From: JBKQHQ01 sp052148715
Lineage (GTDB): Bacteria > Pseudomonadota > Alphaproteobacteria > Rhizobiales > Xanthobacteraceae
Assembly: GCA_052148715.1 (NCBI GenBank)
Contig: JBKQHQ010000008.1
Span: 1 to 64,000 of the forward strand
DNA length: 64,000 nucleotides
Reading direction: 5' to 3'
Both the position numbers and the translations under genes were made by a program. Numbering within the stretch: the first letter of the stretch is position 1; every line of letters starts with the position of its first letter. The notes beneath the pieces are model-generated. The model saw only the letters and a program-made list of their open reading frames with translations. It was not told the origin of the DNA and did no database searches. This document shows, piece by piece, positions 17,687 to 27,249 of this stretch.

Positions 17687-20191
17687 ATGGCACCGCCGCG
17701 CGCCTTGGATCATGTTCGCCTTGTGGCCGCCGAGGCGGAAGCTGCCGCGATCCCTGCGGTTGCCGAATCGAGTGAGGTCGCTCGGTTCCGTGCTGAAATT
17801 TTGGCCAAGCTGACCTATTCCGTAGGCAAGTTTCGGCGCCACGCCAGCCATCACGACTGGTTTGTCGCGACCGCACTGGCGGTGCGCGATCGGGTGGTCG
17901 ATCGCTGGCTGGAATCGACCGAAGCGGATGCCGAACAGCCCAGCAAGCGTGTCTACTACCTCTCGCTCGAATTCCTCATCGGGCGCCTTTTGTTCGACAC
18001 GTTGAACAACCTCCAGCTTACGGAGATTGCCCGCGACGCGCTACGCAGCCTCGATGTCGATCTCGAAAAGGTGCGCGCCGTCGAGCCCGACGCGGCCCTC
18101 GGCAATGGCGGCCTCGGACGGCTGGCGGCCTGCTTCATGGAGAGCATGGCGAGCCTCTCGATCCCGGCCTTCGGCTACGGGATCCGCTACGACCATGGCC
18201 TGTTCAGCCAGGGCATCAAGGACGGCTGGCAGCAAGAGTTTCCCGAGGAGTGGCTGGCGTCGCAAAATCCGTGGGAGTTCGGCCGCTTCGAAGAGGTTTA
18301 CCCGGTTGGTTTCGGCGGCTCGGTCGAGGCCGCGCCGGGGCCGGAAGGCGCCACGCGCTACATTTGGCACCCGGCCGAGATCGTCGAGGCGGTGGCCTTC
18401 GACACGCCGGTGGTCGGGTGGCGCGGCCGGCATGTGAATTCGTTGCGGCTGTGGTCGGCGCGGGCGCCGGATCCGCTCCGGCTCGACGAATTTAATCGCG
18501 GCGACCATGTCGGCGCCCACGCGGACCGGGTCCGGGCCGAGTCGATCTCCAAGGTGCTGTATCCGAGCGACCAGACGCCCGCGGGCCAGGAATTGCGTCT
18601 GCGGCAGGAATACTTCTTCTCCTCGGCATCGCTGCAGGATCTGGTACGCCGCCATCTCGCGGAGCATGGCCATATTACCAGTCTGGCTGACAAGTGCGCC
18701 ATTCAGCTCAATGACACCCACCCGGCGATCGCCGTGCCGGAGCTGATGCGCATCCTCCTCGACCTGCACCAGGTCCCGTGGGAGCAGGCTTGGGCGACCA
18801 CGGTCAACACGTTCTCCTACACGAACCATACACTCCTGCCCGAGGCGCTCGAGAGCTGGCCGGTGCCGTTGATCGAGCGCCTGCTGCCGCGCCACATGCA
18901 GATCATCTATCTGATCAACGCGCTGCATCTCGACGCCAGCAAGGGCAAGATCGGCAACGCGCCGCTCGCGTCCATCTCGCTGGTCGACGAGCACCACGGC
19001 CGGCGGGTGCGCATGGGGCAGCTTGCCTTCATCGGCTCGCACCGGATCAACGGCGTCTCCCAATTGCATACCGAGCTGATGCGGCAAACCGTGTTTCGCG
19101 ACCTCAACACGGCCTATCCCGGACGCATCGTCAACAAGACCAACGGCATCACGTTCCGCCGCTGGCTGCATCAAGCCAATCCCGGTCTCACCAAGGTCTT
19201 GGTCGATGCGATCGGCGACGCGGTGCTCGACGACGCGATGGCGATCGAGAAGCTCGCCGCGCTCAAGGACGACGCGGCGCTCCAGAGCCAGCTTGCAGCG
19301 GTGCGCAGAGCCAACAAGGCGGCGCTGGCGCGGCTCATCGCCGAGCGCCTAGGCGTCATCGTCAACCCCGACGCCCTGTTCGACGTCCACATCAAGCGCA
19401 TCCACGAATACAAGCGCCAGCTGCTCAACATCTTCGAGACCATCGCCATCTACGACGCGATCCGCGCCCAGCCGATGCGCGACTGGCTGCCGCGCGTGAA
19501 AATCTTGGCCGGCAAGGCGGCGGCCACCTACGATCGGGCGAAGCTGATCATCAAGCTCGCCCATGACGTGGCCTCCGTGGTCAACGGCGATCCGACCGTG
19601 CGCCAATTGCTCAAGGTCGTGTTTCTGCCGAACTATAATGTCAGCCTCGCCGAGGCGATCATCCCGGCGGCGGACCTTTCCGAGCAGATCTCGACCGCCG
19701 GGATGGAGGCGTCGGGAACCGGCAATATGAAGCTCGCCCTGAATGGCGCGCTGACCATCGGCACGCTCGACGGCGCGAATATCGAGATCAAGGAGCGGGT
19801 CGGCGCCGAGAACATGTTCATCTTCGGCTTGACCGCCCAGGAAGTGGAGGCGCGGCGCAACCGCGGATACGACGCGCGCGTGGCCGTCGAGGCTTCGCCG
19901 ATGCTCGCCGAGGTGCTCGACGCCATCGGCTCCGGCGTTTTTTCGCCGGACGATCCGACCCGCTATCGCCGCTTCGTCGACGACCTGATGGCGCACGATA
20001 CGTTCCTGGTGACGGCGGATTTCGACGCCTACTTCGCGCGGCAGCGTGACGTGTTTCGCCTGTGGCGCGATAAAGCCGCCTGGTGGCGGGCGAGCATCCT
20101 GAACACGGCCAATGTCGGCTGGTTTTCGTCCGACCGCTCCATCCGCGAATACGCCCAGGACATCTGGAACGTCCCGGTGGCCGGCGGCTGA
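17687..20191 (+). CDS. glgP: glycogen/starch/alpha-glucan phosphorylase
   Basis: Cytosolic PLP enzyme (834 residues, normal for GT35) that releases glucose 1-phosphate from alpha-1,4-glucan ends. The pyridoxal phosphate lysine is K682 in the signature EASGTGNMKLALNG, followed by IGTLDGANIEI. Other family blocks are present: the GNGGLGRLAACFMES glycine loop, the YLSLEFLIGR start of the catalytic core and the NGITFRRWL segment. ATG 17687 has AGCAGG directly upstream. No other glg gene is in the window; PEP carboxylase follows after a 280-base gap with repeats, so the pair is not clearly an operon. Confidence 0.96.
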   Translation: MAPPRALDHVRLVAAEAEAAAIPAVAESSEVARFRAEILAKLTYSVGKFRRHASHHDWFVATALAVRDRVVDRWLESTEADAEQPSKRVYYLSLEFLIGRLLFDTLNNLQLTEIARDALRSLDVDLEKVRAVEPDAALGNGGLGRLAACFMESMASLSIPAFGYGIRYDHGLFSQGIKDGWQQEFPEEWLASQNPWEFGRFEEVYPVGFGGSVEAAPGPEGATRYIWHPAEIVEAVAFDTPVVGWRGRHVNSLRLWSARAPDPLRLDEFNRGDHVGAHADRVRAESISKVLYPSDQTPAGQELRLRQEYFFSSASLQDLVRRHLAEHGHITSLADKCAIQLNDTHPAIAVPELMRILLDLHQVPWEQAWATTVNTFSYTNHTLLPEALESWPVPLIERLLPRHMQIIYLINALHLDASKGKIGNAPLASISLVDEHHGRRVRMGQLAFIGSHRINGVSQLHTELMRQTVFRDLNTAYPGRIVNKTNGITFRRWLHQANPGLTKVLVDAIGDAVLDDAMAIEKLAALKDDAALQSQLAAVRRANKAALARLIAERLGVIVNPDALFDVHIKRIHEYKRQLLNIFETIAIYDAIRAQPMRDWLPRVKILAGKAAATYDRAKLIIKLAHDVASVVNGDPTVRQLLKVVFLPNYNVSLAEAIIPAADLSEQISTAGMEASGTGNMKLALNGALTIGTLDGANIEIKERVGAENMFIFGLTAQEVEARRNRGYDARVAVEASPMLAEVLDAIGSGVFSPDDPTRYRRFVDDLMAHDTFLVTADFDAYFARQRDVFRLWRDKAAWWRASILNTANVGWFSSDRSIREYAQDIWNVPVAGG

Positions 20192-20230
20192 CTGAATCGC
20201 CGTCGTCATCGCGCGCCCTCCCCGATGTCA

Positions 20231-20344
20231 TCATCCGCCTTCGGCGGGCCCAAGGACAGGCTCCGGCGGATGACCTAGTGGCCACTGACGCTAAAGGCTC
20301 TGGCACCGTCGATGAGTACTGGGTGCTCCGCCTTTGCGGAGCAC
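20231..20344. repeat. two palindromic repeat units downstream of glgP
   Basis: TCATCCGCC (20231-20239) / GGCGGATGA (20265-20273), then a perfect 9-bp stem GTGCTCCGC (20323-20331) / GCGGAGCAC (20336-20344) with a 4-base loop. Neither is followed by a T tract. They resemble the dispersed REP-like units of Hyphomicrobiales. Confidence 0.6.
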
Positions 20345-20470
20345 GACAATCGACAGGCGGGAGCCAAGGATGACGGCAAAAGGTGCGCCCGCTGAAGTAG
20401 GCGGCCTGCGGCGTGAATTTTGCACGGTGACCCCCGGGCTGACGCATTCGGCAGGGAGATTGGCCGGCCA

Positions 20471-23233
20471 ATGTCCGACGTGGCTGTTGCGGAGATCGCA
20501 GAGAAGACCCTTAGGGAAGACATCCGCCTGCTCGGGCGTATCCTCGGCGATACGGTCCGCCAGCAGGAGGGCGAAGCCGTCTTTGCCACCGTCGAGCGGA
20601 TCCGGCAGACGTCGATCCAGTTTCGCCGCGACGAGGACGAGGCGGCCCGCAGCGAGCTCGAGGCCACGCTGAACTCGCTGTCGCGCGAGCGGACGATCGA
20701 GGTCGTGCGCGCCTTCAGCTACTTCTCGCATCTCGCCAATATCGCCGAGGATCAGCACAATATCCGCGCCGCGCGCGCGCATGGCGAGAGTGAATCGGGG
20801 CCGCGCGAGGGCACGTTTGCTTGCGCGCTCGCCCGCGCCCGCGCCGCCGGCGTCTCGCGCTCGCGGATGCAGAATTTCTTCAACAGCGTGCTGGTCAGTC
20901 CGGTTCTGACCGCGCATCCGACCGAGGTGCGTCGCAAGAGCGTGCTTGACCGCGAGATGGAGCTCGCCCAGCTCCTCGCCGAGCGCGACCGCCAGCAGAT
21001 GACGCCCGAGGAAGTCGCCGCCTCCGACGAGGCGCTCAATCGGGCCGTGCTGACCCTGTGGCAGACGAGCATGCTGCGGCGCGACCGGCCGTCCGTGATC
21101 GACGAGGTCGCCAACGGGCTTTCCTATTACGACCACACCTTCCTGCGCGAGTTGCCGCGGGTCTATGCCCAGCTCGAGGACCAGCTGATCGCCTTCGATC
21201 CGGCGTGGAACAACACCGAGCTCCCGTCCTTCCTACGCATCGGCAGCTGGATCGGCGGCGACCGCGACGGCAATCCGTTCGTGACCGCGGACGCGCTGCG
21301 GCAGACGCTCAGCATGCAAAGCAAGCGCGTCGTGGACTTCTATCTCGACGAGCTGCATCTGCTCGGCGCCGAGCTGTCGCTCGATGGCCGCCGCGTGACT
21401 ATCTCGACCCAGCTGCAGGAGCTGATCAAGCATTCGCCGGACGTCTCGCCCCGCCGTGCCGCCGAGCCCTACCGCCGGGCGATCGTCGGAATTTACGCGC
21501 GCCTGGTGGCGACGGCGCGCGCTTTCGAGCAGGAAGTGCTGCCGCGGCACACGGTCGCCGACGCCGTGCCCTATTCGGAGCCGACGGAGCTGCGTTCCGA
21601 TCTCGATGTCATCTTCCGCTCGCTCAATGCCAACGGCTCGGCGCTCCTGGCGCGCGGCCGGCTGCGCAGCCTGCGGCGGGCGGTCGAGGTCTTCGGCTTC
21701 CACCTGGCGAGCGTCGACCTGCGCCAGAACTCCGATGTGCACGAGCGCACCGTCGCCGAATTGGTCGACGCCGCCGTTCCCGGCGTCAATTACCGGGAGA
21801 TGGATGAAGCGGCGCGCCGCGCCTTTCTCCTCGAGGAGCTGCGCACCGCGCGACTGCTGGCTTCGCCGTTTGCGTCCTATTCGGCCGAAACCATGTCCGA
21901 GCTGGAGATCGTGCGCACGGCCGCGCAGGGGCGCGCGCGCTACGGCAAGCACGCGGTCCAAAACTACGTGATCTCGAAGGCCGACAACGTCTCCGATGTG
22001 CTCGAGGTCGCGCTGCTGCTGAAGGAAGTGGGGCTGCTCCGGCCGCGCGAGGCCGCGCTCGACCTCAACATCGTGCCGCTGTTCGAGACCATCGAGGACT
22101 TGCGTAATTGCGGCCGCGTGATGGACGAGCTGCTCGCCATTCCCGAATATATGAAGCTCGTGGAGAGCCGCGGCCGCGTCCACGAAATCATGCTGGGTTA
22201 CTCGGACAGCAACAAGGACGGCGGCTTCCTGACGTCGGGCTGGGAGCTCTACAAAGCCGAGATCGCCTTGATCGCCGTCCTCGAGCGTCACGGCGTGCAG
22301 CTGCGGTTGTTCCACGGCCGCGGCGGATCCGTCGGCCGCGGCGGCGGACCGAGCTACCAGGCCATTCTGGCGCAGCCCAGTGGCGCGGTTGCGGCCGGCA
22401 TCCGCATCACCGAGCAGGGCGAGGTCATCGCCGGAAAATATTCCAACCCGGAAATGGGCCGCGGCAATCTGGAGATCCTTGCCGCGGCCACCTTTGAAGC
22501 GGCGCTCGTGCAGCCCGAGCAGGTTGCCCCGCGCGAAGAATTCCTTGCCGCGATGGAAGAGCTGTCGGCGCACGCCTTCCGCGCCTATCAGGCGCTGGTC
22601 TACGAAACGCCCGGCTTCGAGCGCTATTTCTGGGAATCCACCGTGATCGGCGAGATCGCCAATCTGCACATTGGCAGCCGTCCCGCCTCGCGCAAGAAAT
22701 CGACGCGCATCGAGGACCTGCGCGCCATCCCGTGGGTGTTCGGCTGGGCGCAGTGCCGCCTCATGCTGCCGGCCTGGTTCGGATTCGGCGCGGCCGTTAA
22801 GGCCTGGACGCAAGCGCATCCGGTGCAGGGCATGGCGCTGTTGCAGGCCATGTCGCGGGAATGGCCGTTCTTTCAGACGCTCCTGTCGAACATGGACATG
22901 GTTCTGGCGAAGAGCGACATCGCGATCTCATCGCGCTATATGCAGCTTGTCGAGGACGCGAACCTGCGCGAGACGATCTTCGCGCGGCTGCGCGCCGAAT
23001 GGCAGGATTCGGTCGCCGCCTTGCTTTCGATCCTGGATCAGCGCACGCTGCTTGAGCGCAACCCGCTGCTGGCGCGGACGATCCGAAATCGCTTCCCCTA
23101 CATCGATCCGCTCAACCACGTTCAGCTGGAGTTGCTGCGACGCTATCGTGCGGGCGACGCCGATGAGCGCGTCGTGCAGGGCATTCACCTGACGATCAAC
23201 GGGATTGCGGCGGGGTTGCGCAACAGCGGGTAG
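20471..23233 (+). CDS. ppc: phosphoenolpyruvate carboxylase
   Basis: Anaplerotic cytosolic enzyme that carboxylates PEP to oxaloacetate (920 residues from ATG 20471, the usual size). Active-site blocks are intact: TAHPTEVRRKS with H149, GYSDSNKDGG with K582, FHGRGGSVGRGGGPS with R617, and the C-terminal AAGLRNSG tail required for activity (NSG in place of the common NTG). I preferred ATG 20471 to an in-frame ATG 51 bases upstream because family similarity starts just after it. AGGGAG lies about 13 bases upstream, so translation may be modest. Confidence 0.96.
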   Translation: MSDVAVAEIAEKTLREDIRLLGRILGDTVRQQEGEAVFATVERIRQTSIQFRRDEDEAARSELEATLNSLSRERTIEVVRAFSYFSHLANIAEDQHNIRAARAHGESESGPREGTFACALARARAAGVSRSRMQNFFNSVLVSPVLTAHPTEVRRKSVLDREMELAQLLAERDRQQMTPEEVAASDEALNRAVLTLWQTSMLRRDRPSVIDEVANGLSYYDHTFLRELPRVYAQLEDQLIAFDPAWNNTELPSFLRIGSWIGGDRDGNPFVTADALRQTLSMQSKRVVDFYLDELHLLGAELSLDGRRVTISTQLQELIKHSPDVSPRRAAEPYRRAIVGIYARLVATARAFEQEVLPRHTVADAVPYSEPTELRSDLDVIFRSLNANGSALLARGRLRSLRRAVEVFGFHLASVDLRQNSDVHERTVAELVDAAVPGVNYREMDEAARRAFLLEELRTARLLASPFASYSAETMSELEIVRTAAQGRARYGKHAVQNYVISKADNVSDVLEVALLLKEVGLLRPREAALDLNIVPLFETIEDLRNCGRVMDELLAIPEYMKLVESRGRVHEIMLGYSDSNKDGGFLTSGWELYKAEIALIAVLERHGVQLRLFHGRGGSVGRGGGPSYQAILAQPSGAVAAGIRITEQGEVIAGKYSNPEMGRGNLEILAAATFEAALVQPEQVAPREEFLAAMEELSAHAFRAYQALVYETPGFERYFWESTVIGEIANLHIGSRPASRKKSTRIEDLRAIPWVFGWAQCRLMLPAWFGFGAAVKAWTQAHPVQGMALLQAMSREWPFFQTLLSNMDMVLAKSDIAISSRYMQLVEDANLRETIFARLRAEWQDSVAALLSILDQRTLLERNPLLARTIRNRFPYIDPLNHVQLELLRRYRAGDADERVVQGIHLTINGIAAGLRNSG

Positions 23234-23290
23234 GAGCATTTTTCGATTACACTGACCCATGACGGCCGTCTTGGCCGAACTTGTTGCGGC

Positions 23291-23347
23291 CATCCACGTT
23301 CCGCTTGCTGAACAGAGGACGTGGATGCCCGGCACAAGGCCGGGCAT
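23291..23347. repeat. pair of adjoining palindromes (dispersed repeat)
   Basis: CATCCACGT (23291-23299) / ACGTGGATG (23319-23327), running into ATGCCCGGC (23325-23333) / GCCGGGCAT (23339-23347). The second unit, with its ACAAG loop and following GACG, is a very common repeat in Hyphomicrobiales genomes. It lies between ppc and the kinase gene. Confidence 0.7.
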
Positions 23348-23404
23348 GACGAGGAGAATGAGTCAACCGATCGGAAGACGCTCTAACTATCGAACGGGCT
23401 TGAC

Positions 23405-24397
23405 ATGGAAGCGCTCTTCATCGGCCAAAGCTATATCGACATCACCTTCGTCACCGACACCATGCCGACCGGCGACGAGAAGACGGTGGCGCGCGACTAC
23501 GCGATCGCCTTCGGTGGCAACGCGGTGACGGCGGCGTTCTGCTGCGCCAAGCTCGGCATCGCCCCCGACCTCTTGGCCTCCGTGGCGGATGACTGGCTCG
23601 GGCGCATGTTCCTCGACATGGCGGCGAAGTACGCCATCACGGTGCACCACCGCAAAGTACGCGAATCCTCGCTGTCCTTCATCATGCCCAAGGGCGCGCA
23701 ACGCGCCATCGTCCGCTGCCGCGACGATGCCTATCTGCATCCGTTCCCGCCGCTGACCCTGCAGGGCTGCCGGGCCCTGCACGTCGACGGGCATCAGCCG
23801 GACGCCGCCATCCACTATGCCAAGGCCGGCCGCGAGGCGCGCATTCTCACCTCGCTCGACGGTGGCGGGCTGCGCCGCAACACCCATGATCTGCTCGCCT
23901 TCATCGACGTTGCGGTGGTGGCCGAGCGGCTCTGCGAGCAGATGAATCTCACCCCGGGCGAGATGCTGCACTACTTGCGCTCGCGCGGCTGCAAGATCGG
24001 CGGCGTGACCTTGGGCGAGCTCGGTCTCCTTTGGTACGACGAGACCGGCGCCGAGTGCATGCTGCCGGCGCTGCATGTGCCGTCCGACCGCGTCCTCGAT
24101 ACCAACGGCGCGGGCGACATCTTTCACGGCGCCTATGTATATTCGTACCTCTCCGCGCCGAAGGCGCCCTGGGTCGACCACTTTCGCTTCGCCCGGGCGG
24201 CGTCGGCCTACGCGATCCAGCATCTCGGCAACGAGGAGAGCCTGCCGACGCTCGCCCAGATCAACGAGACCCAGGCGCGCTTTGCCGAGCGGCCGTTCGT
24301 GGTCACCCCGGCGACTCAGAAGATCTCCGAGGTGCGCCCGGGTGCCGCTTTCCTCCACGCCGGCTTTCTCGCGACCTACGGCCGCCAGCCGGAATAG
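23405..24397 (+). CDS. PfkB-family sugar/nucleoside kinase
   Basis: A ribokinase-fold kinase of 330 residues. The N-terminal GG motif (AFGGNAVTAAFCCAKLG, about residues 38-54) binds the substrate sugar. The C-terminal signature DTNGAGDIFHGAY carries the catalytic base D238 and the anion hole. ATG 23405. The next gene, guanine deaminase, starts only 5 bases after the stop, so the two are almost certainly co-translated. That makes a purine nucleoside or ribose a reasonable guess for the substrate, but the family also covers fructose, adenosine and others, and no residue here settles it. Confidence 0.88.
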   Translation: MEALFIGQSYIDITFVTDTMPTGDEKTVARDYAIAFGGNAVTAAFCCAKLGIAPDLLASVADDWLGRMFLDMAAKYAITVHHRKVRESSLSFIMPKGAQRAIVRCRDDAYLHPFPPLTLQGCRALHVDGHQPDAAIHYAKAGREARILTSLDGGGLRRNTHDLLAFIDVAVVAERLCEQMNLTPGEMLHYLRSRGCKIGGVTLGELGLLWYDETGAECMLPALHVPSDRVLDTNGAGDIFHGAYVYSYLSAPKAPWVDHFRFARAASAYAIQHLGNEESLPTLAQINETQARFAERPFVVTPATQKISEVRPGAAFLHAGFLATYGRQPE

Positions 24398-24402
24398 CGG
24401 TC

Positions 24403-24873
24403 ATGAGCAACGTCGCCTTCATGCAGCGCGCCGTCGCGCTGGCGCGCGAAAAAATGCACGAGAACAACGGCGGGCCGTTCGGCGCCGTGATCGTGCGCAA
24501 CGGCGAGATCATCGCCGAGGGATGGAACCAGGTCACCTCGACCAACGACCCCAGCGCCCATGCCGAGGTGGTGGCCCTCCGCCAAGCCTGCGCCAGGTTG
24601 AAAGCCTTCAATTTGCCCGACTGCGATATTTTTGCGAGCTGCGAGCCCTGCCCGATGTGCCTCGGCGCGATCTATTGGGCGCGGCTGCGCCGGATCTACT
24701 ACGCGAACACCCGCCAAGACGCCGCGAAAATCGGCTTCGACGACGAGCTGATCTACCAGGAGATCGGCCGCCCGCCCGCGTCGCGCAGCATTCCGGCGAT
24801 CCAGCTGATGACGCCGGACGCGGACCGGCCGTTCAGCGAATGGGCGAGCAAATCGGATAAGGTGAAATATTAA
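24403..24873 (+). CDS. guaD: guanine deaminase (cytidine-deaminase fold)
   Basis: Zinc hydrolase of 156 residues converting guanine to xanthine and ammonia. It aligns along its whole length with Bacillus subtilis GuaD, including NGGPFGAVIV, the zinc ligands H53, C83 and C86, the proton shuttle E55 (HAE), the SCEPCPMCLGAIYWAR block and the FSEWASKSDKVKY-type C-terminus typical of GuaD. ATG 24403 lies 5 bases after the kinase stop. The product xanthine is the substrate of the XdhAB enzyme encoded at 49-53 kb. A longer in-frame extension upstream lies inside the kinase gene and is not used. Confidence 0.9.
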   Translation: MSNVAFMQRAVALAREKMHENNGGPFGAVIVRNGEIIAEGWNQVTSTNDPSAHAEVVALRQACARLKAFNLPDCDIFASCEPCPMCLGAIYWARLRRIYYANTRQDAAKIGFDDELIYQEIGRPPASRSIPAIQLMTPDADRPFSEWASKSDKVKY

Positions 24874-24897
24874 GCAGGTGATTCACCCAGGCCCCGC

Positions 24898-26085
24898 TCA
24901 CCCCTGCAGCCCGGCGACGATCGGCATGCGAGCGGCGCGGATGGCCGGAAACAGGCCGCCGATGAGGCCGACGACTAGGGCGAGGAGCACGCCTTGGCCG
25001 ATGAGGATCGGGGTCAGCTTGAAGCTGAACACGACCTGGGTGAAGCTCGCCCCCATGGTTGAGGTCGTAAAACCGTCGAACAACAGATAGGTCGCCGCGG
25101 CGCCGACCACGCCGCCAATCGCCGCCAGAATCAGGGATTCGGTCAAGGTGCCGACGAAGGCGGGAAAACCGCCGAACCCGATGGCGCGCAAGGTTGCGAT
25201 CTCCACGGCGCGGGCGGCGACCGAGCTGTACATGGTGTTCAGCGCGCCGGCGAGCGCCCCAATGGCCATGGCGATGGCCAGCGGCCAGCCGAGCTTTTCG
25301 ATCAGCATGGAGGTGTTTTGCGCCTGCTCGGCGAAATAGGCGGCCTCCGATTTCACGTCGAGTTTGAGGCGGGGATCATCGTCGGAATAGCGTTTGAGCG
25401 TCGCGAGGGTTGCCGGACTTTCCAGCCGCGCGCGCACCGTCTGAAACACGTTGTTGCGCTTGAACAGGCTCTGCACAACCGGCAGGTCTGCCCAGATCTC
25501 CGACTCGAAGACGCTGCCGCCGGCCTCGAAGACACCGACGACAGGCCATCGGGCATTCGCGAAGGTCGGGCTGCTGCCGAGCTCAAACCCTTGGAATTCG
25601 CTGAGCAGGCCCTTGCCGACGACGACCTCGTTGCTGCCGGGCATGAACATGCGGCCTTCGACGACGGTGATGCCCTTGCGGATCGCGGCGCCCTCCTGGC
25701 CAATGCCGCGCAGCGGCAGATTGGCTTTGGTGCCGGTGGAACGCTTGAGCCCGTCGACCGTGAGATAGAGCTCGGCCGAGACCAGCGGTTTGCCGTCGGC
25801 GCCCTTGGCAATTCCGGGCCCATCCTCGATCAGGCGCACCTGATCGCGCAAGACGACGCTGTTGAGCTCGGCCTGCGAGCCGCCGCGCAGGATGACCGCG
25901 ATGTCGTCGGCACCGGCGCCCGTCAGCGTGCGCTGGAAACCGTTGGCCATTGCCAGGAACGACAGCAGCACGACCACCACCAGCGCGACGGCGACGACGG
26001 TCGAAAACGACAGCCAAAACCGCTGCGGAATGCTCTTCAGATTGATGGCGGTCACCGCGGCGACCTGCAGCATCAGGGAGCGCAT
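24898..26085 (-). CDS. ABC exporter permease (FtsX/MacB type), second
   Basis: Inner-membrane permease of 395 residues. It has an N-terminal transmembrane helix (residues 22-47), a periplasmic MacB-like core (about 50-270) and three C-terminal helices forming the FtsX domain (GALAGALNTMYSSVAARAVEIATLRAIGF). It starts 3 bases after the stop of the paralogous permease gene (26089), so the two are co-translated and probably form a heterodimer with the ATPase at 27246. Last gene of the operon; it converges on guaD with a 24-base gap. Confidence 0.9.
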   Translation of the reverse strand: MRSLMLQVAAVTAINLKSIPQRFWLSFSTVVAVALVVVVLLSFLAMANGFQRTLTGAGADDIAVILRGGSQAELNSVVLRDQVRLIEDGPGIAKGADGKPLVSAELYLTVDGLKRSTGTKANLPLRGIGQEGAAIRKGITVVEGRMFMPGSNEVVVGKGLLSEFQGFELGSSPTFANARWPVVGVFEAGGSVFESEIWADLPVVQSLFKRNNVFQTVRARLESPATLATLKRYSDDDPRLKLDVKSEAAYFAEQAQNTSMLIEKLGWPLAIAMAIGALAGALNTMYSSVAARAVEIATLRAIGFGGFPAFVGTLTESLILAAIGGVVGAAATYLLFDGFTTSTMGASFTQVVFSFKLTPILIGQGVLLALVVGLIGGLFPAIRAARMPIVAGLQG

Positions 26086-26088
26086 CGG

Positions 26089-27249
26089 TCAGCTCCGGCC
26101 CAGCGCGGTGACGATCTTGAGGCGCATGGCGCCGACCGCCGGAACCAAGCCCGTGAGGATGCCGAGGGCGAGCATGATCGCCACCGCCATCACCACGATC
26201 CCCGGCGTGAGCACCATGCCCGGCACGAAAGTCATGAGGCTCTCGCGCAGGTTCAAGATGACGAGCGCCGCGATGGCGGTGCCGATAACTCCGCCGATGA
26301 GCGACAGCAGCAGCGATTCGCCAAGCACCAGGCGCAGGATGCGCGCGCCGGGGAAGCCGAGCGTCTTGAGCACGCCGATCTCGCGCGTGCGCTCACGCAC
26401 CGTCATGACCATGGTATTGCCGACGATCATCAGGATCGTCGCGAATGCCGCCCCGACCACGAGGCCGACGATCAGGGCGATGTTGCCGAGCTGCGCCACA
26501 AAGGCCTTGTTGAACGCTTTCTCCGTGTCGGTCGCGGTCTCGTAGGGGGAATTGGCGAACATTGTATCGATCGTCTTTGCGACTCGGTCGTTGGCTGCCG
26601 TCGATATCGTCCGCAACGTCAGCCAGCCGATCATGTCCTTGCCGAACGAGCGCGTCTCGTCGAAGTAGGCATAGGGAAATACCATGAAATTGGTGTCCAA
26701 CTGCTCGATGCGCTTGGTGAAGATACCGGCGATCGTGAAATCCCAGGTGTGCGAACCATTCTTCTGCGAAAATATGTTGCTCGAGACCGGCACATGGTCG
26801 CCGGCCTTCCATCCCCATTTCTTGGCCATGTTCTCCCCAACCAGCGCGACCGCGCGCTCGCGCAGGAAGATTTGCCGCGCTTCCAGAGGGACGTTGATGT
26901 CCGCGCTGACGATGTCCAAATAGGTCTCCGGCTCCACGGCGAACACGATCATGAAATTCTTCGGATCCTGATAGTAGCCGCCGAACCAGTTGAGATGCGC
27001 TACCTGTTGCACGCCCTCGACGCTGCGGACGCGATTGAAGTAGGAGATCGGCAGGGGCTGCGTGAAATTGATCTTGTTCACGACCACCAAGCGGTCGGCG
27101 GCCGCCACGTCCTGTCCGGCGTAGAATGCGCGCTCGAAGCTCCCGAGCACGCCGAAGATCGCGAAGGCGACCGCGATCGAGACGATCATCAGAACGGCGC
27201 GCAGCTTCTTGCGAAACAAGTTCTTGCGGATGAGGACGAAGTCGTTCAT
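26089..27249 (-). CDS. ABC exporter permease (FtsX/MacB type), first
   Basis: Permease of 386 residues with the same plan as its downstream partner: TM1 near residues 18-40, a periplasmic core and an FtsX domain of three helices from about residue 262 (VMTVRERTREIGVLKTLGFPG). Its ATG overlaps the stop of the ATPase gene by four bases (27246-27249). Such two-permease systems with a LolD-like ATPase export lipoproteins, peptides or glycolipids, or transmit mechanical energy; the cargo is not predictable here. Confidence 0.9.
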   Translation of the reverse strand: MNDFVLIRKNLFRKKLRAVLMIVSIAVAFAIFGVLGSFERAFYAGQDVAAADRLVVVNKINFTQPLPISYFNRVRSVEGVQQVAHLNWFGGYYQDPKNFMIVFAVEPETYLDIVSADINVPLEARQIFLRERAVALVGENMAKKWGWKAGDHVPVSSNIFSQKNGSHTWDFTIAGIFTKRIEQLDTNFMVFPYAYFDETRSFGKDMIGWLTLRTISTAANDRVAKTIDTMFANSPYETATDTEKAFNKAFVAQLGNIALIVGLVVGAAFATILMIVGNTMVMTVRERTREIGVLKTLGFPGARILRLVLGESLLLSLIGGVIGTAIAALVILNLRESLMTFVPGMVLTPGIVVMAVAIMLALGILTGLVPAVGAMRLKIVTALGRS

